A stretch of DNA of 9,018 nucleotides from positions 1-9,018 of the forward strand of contig JAILIJ010000204.1 in NCBI GenBank assembly GCA_024695315.1, given 5' to 3'. Position numbers and translations under genes: made by a program. Under the pieces are notes generated by a model. It did not search any database and was not told where the DNA came from. It saw only the letters and a list, made by a program, of their open reading frames with translations. This DNA is from Bacteroidaceae bacterium (lineage in GTDB: Bacteria > Bacteroidota > Bacteroidia > Bacteroidales > Bacteroidaceae). Shown one piece after another: positions 7,120-9,018 of this stretch (its first letter is position 1; every line of letters begins with the position of its first letter).

Positions 7120-7127
7120 TTTCTTTG
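7120..7127 (+). promoter_or_regulatory. Putative -7 element of the GH10 gene
   Basis: TTTCTTTG differs from TAnnTTTG at one position and lies 29 bp before ATG 7157. On its own it would be weak. Support comes from its exact mirror position to the symporter -7 element: both lie 26 bp downstream of an ATGAAACAAAAG box. No standard -33 box is seen. Confidence 0.45.
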
Positions 7128-7156
7128 CAACCGGAAAATTAATTCATAAATGAGTA

Positions 7157-8272
7157 ATGGTTAAAGATTTCATGTTAGTTAGATTGGTTTCTGTATTGCT
7201 GATGCTTTTCGCTGGTTCTGCCAGTGCAAAAGCACAGCAAACAGCAAGCTTAAAGGAAGCATTCAAAAATGACTTCCTCATTGGAACAGCTCTCAACATG
7301 TGGCAAGTGAGACATGGAAGTGAACAAACAAAAGAACTTATACGTTCACAATTCAGTACCGTAGTGGCAGAAAACTGCATGAAGTCAGAAGTGCTACAAC
7401 CTGTAGAGAATGTGTTTAACTTCAAAGATGCTGACGAGTTTATAAGTTTAGCGGAAAATAATGGACAGGTTGTAACTGGCCATTGTCTTGTATGGCACTC
7501 ACAGGCACCTGCTTGGTTCTTCCATAATGATAAAGGAGTCCTTGTAGACAGACAAACCATGATAGAAAGAATGAGAAAACACATCTACACAGTCATGGGA
7601 CATTTCAAGGGAAGAGTCAAAGGATGGGATGTGGTAAACGAAGCTATTGAATTCGATGGTTCACTCAGAAAAAGCAATTTCTATAATATTATAGGTGAGG
7701 ATTATATCCGTTTGGCTTTCCAATTTGCTCATGAAGCAGATCCAGACGCCGAACTATACTACAACGACTATAGTATGGATAATCCAAATAAGCGTGAGGC
7801 TGTGGTCAAACTTATTCGCGACTTAAAAGCACACGGATTAAGAATTGATGCCGTAGGTATGCAATCACATCTTTCGACAACTTCAAACCTCAAGGAGTAT
7901 GAGGAGAGCATGGAAGCTTTTATCAAAGAAGGGGTAAAAGTCATGGCTACAGAACTTGATGTTAGCGTTTTACCTTTCCCTAACCATCAGATGACGGCGG
8001 AGATTAGCACTAACTTCGAATATCAAGAAGCTCTCAATCCTTATAAAAAAGGAATAACAGAAGAAAAACAAGCTGAGCAGAACGATTTCATGGTCAAATT
8101 GTTCAAAATATACAAAAAACACGCCAAGGACATTACTCGAATTACGTTCTGGGGCGTTACTGACGGAGACTCATGGAAGAATGATTTCCCCGTTCCAGGA
8201 AGAACGGATTATCCTCTACCTTTTGGCAGAGACTTAAAACCAAAACCCTGGGTTTACCTAATAATAAAATAG
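7157..8272 (+). CDS. Secreted GH10 endo-1,4-beta-xylanase
   Basis: This 371-residue enzyme is a signal peptide plus a single GH10 (beta/alpha)8 barrel. Catalytic residues are clear: acid/base E162 in GWDVVNEA and nucleophile E266 in VMATELDVS. Further family blocks are NCMKSE (73-78), GHCLVWHSQAPAW (108-120), YYNDYS (201-206), GMQSHL (234-239) and FWGVTDGDSW (331-340). The N-terminal hydrophobic stretch (about 9-20) with ASA/AKA at 22-26 looks like a type I signal peptide without a lipobox cysteine, so the enzyme is probably periplasmic or secreted. No CBM or sorting domain is attached. ATG 7157 is used as start; ATG 7172 (residue 6) also leaves a full signal peptide and cannot be excluded. 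It is divergent from the symporter operon, shares its control region, and is monocistronic judging by the terminator that follows. It corresponds in role to Prevotella XynA-type enzymes. Confidence 0.95.
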   Translation: MVKDFMLVRLVSVLLMLFAGSASAKAQQTASLKEAFKNDFLIGTALNMWQVRHGSEQTKELIRSQFSTVVAENCMKSEVLQPVENVFNFKDADEFISLAENNGQVVTGHCLVWHSQAPAWFFHNDKGVLVDRQTMIERMRKHIYTVMGHFKGRVKGWDVVNEAIEFDGSLRKSNFYNIIGEDYIRLAFQFAHEADPDAELYYNDYSMDNPNKREAVVKLIRDLKAHGLRIDAVGMQSHLSTTSNLKEYEESMEAFIKEGVKVMATELDVSVLPFPNHQMTAEISTNFEYQEALNPYKKGITEEKQAEQNDFMVKLFKIYKKHAKDITRITFWGVTDGDSWKNDFPVPGRTDYPLPFGRDLKPKPWVYLIIK

Positions 8273-8278
8273 CGTTTT

Positions 8279-8313
8279 TCCCAGTCGGCATAATGCTGAC
8301 TGGGATTTTTTTT
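8279..8313 (+). terminator. Intrinsic terminator of the GH10 gene
   Basis: TCCCAGTC (8279-8286) pairs with GACTGGGA (8298-8305). The stem is extended by a G-T wobble and GCA/TGC around a TAA loop, and eight T residues follow (8306-8313). It starts 6 bp after the GH10 stop. This is a textbook factor-independent terminator and marks the end of the xylan locus on the plus strand. Confidence 0.92.
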
Positions 8314-8353
8314 GCAAAACAGGATTGATAAAGATAAAAAATTATAACTTTTA

Positions 8354-8375
8354 GGATAAAAAGTTTTTATTATCC
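8354..8375. repeat. Imperfect inverted repeat upstream of the lipoprotein promoter
   Basis: GGATAA (8354-8359) and TTATCC (8370-8375) are perfect inverted copies around a 10-base A/T-rich centre. It ends 12 bp before the TAACTTTG element and so covers the region where a -33 box or a regulator would sit. An operator is possible; the short arms keep this tentative. Confidence 0.3.
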
Positions 8376-8387
8376 GCCCAAAAAAAA

Positions 8388-8395
8388 TAACTTTG
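8388..8395 (+). promoter_or_regulatory. Putative -7 element for the downstream lipoprotein gene
   Basis: TAACTTTG matches TAnnTTTG exactly and is identical to the element before the radical SAM gene. It lies after the GH10 terminator and 195 bp before the lipoprotein ATG. No nearer plus-strand match to the consensus was found, so it implies a leader of roughly 190 nt. Confidence 0.5.
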
Positions 8396-8402
8396 CGCAA
8401 TA

Positions 8403-8590
8403 AATAAAAGAAAAACAAGTTCCACATATTCGTTGAAGCAAAAAGTATGACAAAGATAAACATCTGAACATGCTGATGAAAAAGCTGAAAACTGAATTAA
8501 CAAAAATTTGTAAAATGTCCTTATAGGTGAAGAAAGTCATAAAAGACATCTCACATTACGATATATGTATAAATTAAATTTAAAAACATT
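8403..8590 (+). other. Gene-free A-rich leader region before the lipoprotein gene
   Basis: Between the putative promoter and the lipoprotein ATG lie about 190 bases with no supported gene. The stretch is A-rich and contains several CTGA tetranucleotides (8464-8496) and two tiny ATG-started frames (8447-8467, 6 codons; 8470-8526, 18 codons), neither with a ribosome-binding signal. I see no recognisable riboswitch or strong hairpin. It may simply be a long 5' untranslated leader. Confidence 0.3.
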
Positions 8591-9018
8591 ATGAAAACAA
8601 AGAAATTCTTGACATGCGTTATGATTACGTGTGCTACAGCATTAGCCCTACTCTCTTGCGGTGAAGAGGATGCACTAATAGGCGAATGGGATGATATGGT
8701 ATGGAAAGCTGAAAATCCAGTAGTTCAAACAACATCAAACATATATGATGTTTCGGCAGACGGTACATCATTCACATTTACTTGCAAAAACTATTCTTCT
8801 GCATGGTTCGAAGGAGCCAACGAACATGTAAATTACGTATCAGATGAACATAATTTTCCTTACCTAATCTACAACGAAAATTTCCGTGCCGAATTACAAG
8901 GCAACAAGTTAGCAATTGACTTCTATGCCAACAAAGAATCTATAGAACGAAATACCTCAATAACAGTATCAGCAGGAGATATTTTTTACACGTTCTACTT
9001 CAGACAATATCCTAATTC
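8591..9018 (+). CDS. Partial lipoprotein with BACON-like domain (cut by window end)
   Basis: An open frame from ATG 8591 runs 142 codons without a stop to the window edge. The N-terminus MKTKKFLTCVMITCATALAL then LLSC is a lipoprotein signal peptide; C23 is the lipidated cysteine in the lipobox L20-L21-S22-C23. The residues right after it, GEED, are acidic, resembling the lipoprotein export signal that sends Bacteroidota lipoproteins to the cell surface. Residues about 43-139 look like a BACON-type beta-sandwich: DVSADGTSFTFTCKNYSSAW, then LAIDFYANKES.ERNTSITVSAGDIFYTFYFRQ, with the typical N...R...I.V.AG....F.Q ending. The full product is unknown: BACON modules in Bacteroidota precede enzymes or glycan-binding domains, but also occur in proteins of unknown function. 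It follows the GH10 terminator and is probably a separate transcription unit, so a link to xylan use is only suggested by proximity. Confidence 0.7.
   Translation, partial: MKTKKFLTCVMITCATALALLSCGEEDALIGEWDDMVWKAENPVVQTTSNIYDVSADGTSFTFTCKNYSSAWFEGANEHVNYVSDEHNFPYLIYNENFRAELQGNKLAIDFYANKESIERNTSITVSAGDIFYTFYFRQYPN

Noticed and set aside
7150..7164. Four-codon ATG AGT AAT GGT TAA frame overlapping the GH10 start, a possible leader peptide
   Set aside because: It is too short to judge and lacks a ribosome-binding signal; chance overlap in AT-rich DNA is the simplest reading.
7144..7584. 146-codon minus-strand open frame over the GH10 5' end
   Set aside because: It overlaps the signal peptide and barrel start of a certain GH10 gene; the Cys/Ser-rich translation looks like an antisense shadow.
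8254..8463. 69-codon minus-strand frame over the GH10 terminator and leader
   Set aside because: It spans a clear plus-strand terminator and promoter element, and its Phe-rich translation reflects A-rich DNA. A TATCTTTG on the minus strand at 8451-8458 lies inside it and so does not serve as its promoter.
8470..8526. 18-codon Lys-rich open frame in the lipoprotein leader
   Set aside because: No ribosome-binding signal or recognisable pattern; expected by chance in A-rich sequence.
1..9018. CRISPR array, tRNA, insertion sequence or phage-defence system
   Set aside because: No regularly spaced repeats, tRNA-like cloverleaf, transposase or defence-type domain was seen; the genes are metabolic or housekeeping.

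Overview
The window looks like chromosomal DNA of a Bacteroidota bacterium, most likely Prevotella/Segatella or a close relative. The DNA is AT-rich and the genes lack clear Shine-Dalgarno sequences. Several gene fronts carry the Bacteroidota -7 promoter signature TAnnTTTG. The gene set (GPH-family symporter, cytoplasmic GH43, SGNH acetylesterase, GH10 xylanase) resembles the xylan clusters described in Prevotella. The genus is an inference from gene content and style; no rRNA or other marker gene is present.

Left part (1-2435): an nfeD-like membrane protein gene on the minus strand is divergent from a plus-strand pair. The pair encodes a COG0731-type radical SAM protein and a PlsC-like acyltransferase of the NHPLGG(F/L)DG subfamily. 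The 147-bp gap between the divergent genes holds one TAnnTTTG element per direction. The plus-strand element overlaps a TTG that could be mistaken for the radical SAM start; ATG 744 is the better start. A strong hairpin built from near-tandem repeats lies directly after the acyltransferase and separates it from the convergent xylan operon.

Centre and right (2555-8313): a compact xylan utilisation locus. On the minus strand, in transcription order, are a GPH symporter, a signal-less GH43 glycosidase and a secreted SGNH esterase with a mid-protein beta-sandwich insertion. Divergent from them on the plus strand is a secreted single-domain GH10 endo-xylanase, followed by a clear intrinsic terminator. 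The likely flow is: GH10 cuts xylan outside the cytoplasm, the esterase strips acetyl groups, the symporter imports xylo-oligosaccharides with a cation, and GH43 hydrolyses them in the cytoplasm. No SusC/SusD pair and no regulator gene is visible.

The most striking non-coding signal is the 221-bp region between the symporter and GH10. The same 12-bp box (ATGAAACAAAAG) lies exactly 26 bp upstream of a -7-like element for each of the two divergent promoters, giving an almost mirror-symmetric control region. This suggests that one activator co-regulates both arms.

Right edge (8314-9018): after a gene-free stretch with a promoter element and a leader of roughly 190 nt, a new plus-strand gene begins. 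It encodes a lipoprotein with an acidic post-cysteine stretch and a BACON-like beta domain, and it is cut by the window end.
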